Assembly (NCBI GenBank): GCA_022824405.1
Contig: JAJDZZ010000049.1
Coordinates: forward strand, 1-52,770
Length of the DNA stretch: 52,770 nucleotides
Direction of reading: 5' to 3'
From: Opitutales bacterium
Lineage (GTDB): Bacteria; Verrucomicrobiota; Verrucomicrobiia; Opitutales; UBA2995
Shown here: piece after piece, positions 52,653-52,770 of the stretch
Layout: the number at the start of each line of letters is the position of its first letter
Numbering within the stretch: position 1 is the stretch's first letter
Program-made: the position numbers and the translations under genes
Notes under the pieces: model-generated
Database searches by the model: none
Seen by the model: only the letters and a program-made list of their open reading frames with translations
Told to the model about the DNA's origin: nothing

Positions 52653-52767
52653 AGGCACAAAGGCACAAAGGCACAAAGGCACAAAGGCACAAAGGCACAA
52701 AGGCACAAAGGCACAAAGGCACAAAGGCACAAAGGCACAAAGGCACAAAGGCACAAAGGCACAAAGA
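52653..52767. repeat. 8-bp tandem repeat (AGGCACAA)n at the window end
   Basis: About fourteen uninterrupted copies of AGGCACAA start 1 nt after the radical SAM stop codon and run to the window edge. Perfect identity points to recent slippage expansion. The unit belongs to the same GCACAAAGG/GCAAAG style as the other dispersed repeats here. The open frame on the minus strand is an artefact of the repeat. Confidence 0.9.
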
Positions 52768-52770
52768 TTA

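Noticed and set aside
52316-52762. Minus-strand open frame of 148 codons rich in PLCLCAFV repeats
   Set aside because: It is the translation of the AGGCACAA tandem repeat plus antisense of the radical SAM gene; it has no recognisable protein features.
52653-52770. Possible CRISPR array at the window end
   Set aside because: The repeats are contiguous 8-mers with no spacers, so it is a simple tandem repeat.

Overview
The window looks like a chromosomal segment of a Verrucomicrobiota bacterium, most likely class Opitutae. The reasons are a very large TonB-dependent receptor with the Opitutae-style mature N-terminus (FELSPFTIDAS), Tat-signal Gfo/Idh/MocA oxidoreductases, an anaerobic sulfatase-maturase-type radical SAM protein, a SecA with a long insertion in its first nucleotide-binding domain, and a compact type II secretion operon. 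This placement is an inference; there is no rRNA here to test it.

Layout. 1-5146: accessory carbohydrate or uptake genes (a possible gene tail, the TonB receptor, a Gfo/Idh/MocA protein on the minus strand). 5328-17000: a biosynthetic island for a ribosomal peptide (RiPP) of the nitrile-hydratase-leader-peptide (NHLP) type. It holds a PLP decarboxylase, a flavin-dependent halogenase-like protein, an 83-residue precursor whose leader ends VSAG and whose core is only LCCCW, a protein of unknown family, an enzyme with an NHLP leader domain fused to a terpene-cyclase-like alpha-toroid, and a complete NHLM export set (ABC with CRP-like N-terminal region, ABC with C39 peptidase, short HlyD-like adaptor). 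17229-31363: housekeeping genes (pdxJ, acpS, NAD(P)HX repair, dprA, HIT protein, nrdR, UDP-glucuronate decarboxylase, secA, lnt, three-gene transhydrogenase). 31568-42219: a type II secretion operon in the order G-H-I-J-K-L-M-D-C-like-E-F with many ATGA overlaps. 42234-48130: an alpha-oxoamine synthase, a second Gfo/Idh/MocA oxidoreductase, a PIN/ribbon-helix-helix toxin-antitoxin pair, and a CoA-transferase plus enoyl-CoA-hydratase pair divergent from a GntR regulator. 48209-52651: tRNA-Val, ychF, rpsP-trmD-rplS, and the radical SAM maturase. The window ends inside an 8-bp tandem repeat.

How the island may work (inference). The export operon and its leader-fused toroid are read leftwards from about 17.1 kb, and the precursor is read rightwards from its own promoter. 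The C39 domain would cut after the SAG of the leader and release a core with three cysteines and a C-terminal tryptophan. The halogenase-like flavoprotein, the decarboxylase, the toroid enzyme and the unknown protein are candidate modifiers of Trp, Cys or the C-terminus. No LanM, LanB, YcaO, radical SAM or PEARL enzyme is encoded in the island, so the chemistry cannot be assigned to a known RiPP class from this window.

Short dispersed repeats of the GCAAAG type, hairpin repeats and a REP-like element sit in several gaps around the accessory blocks.
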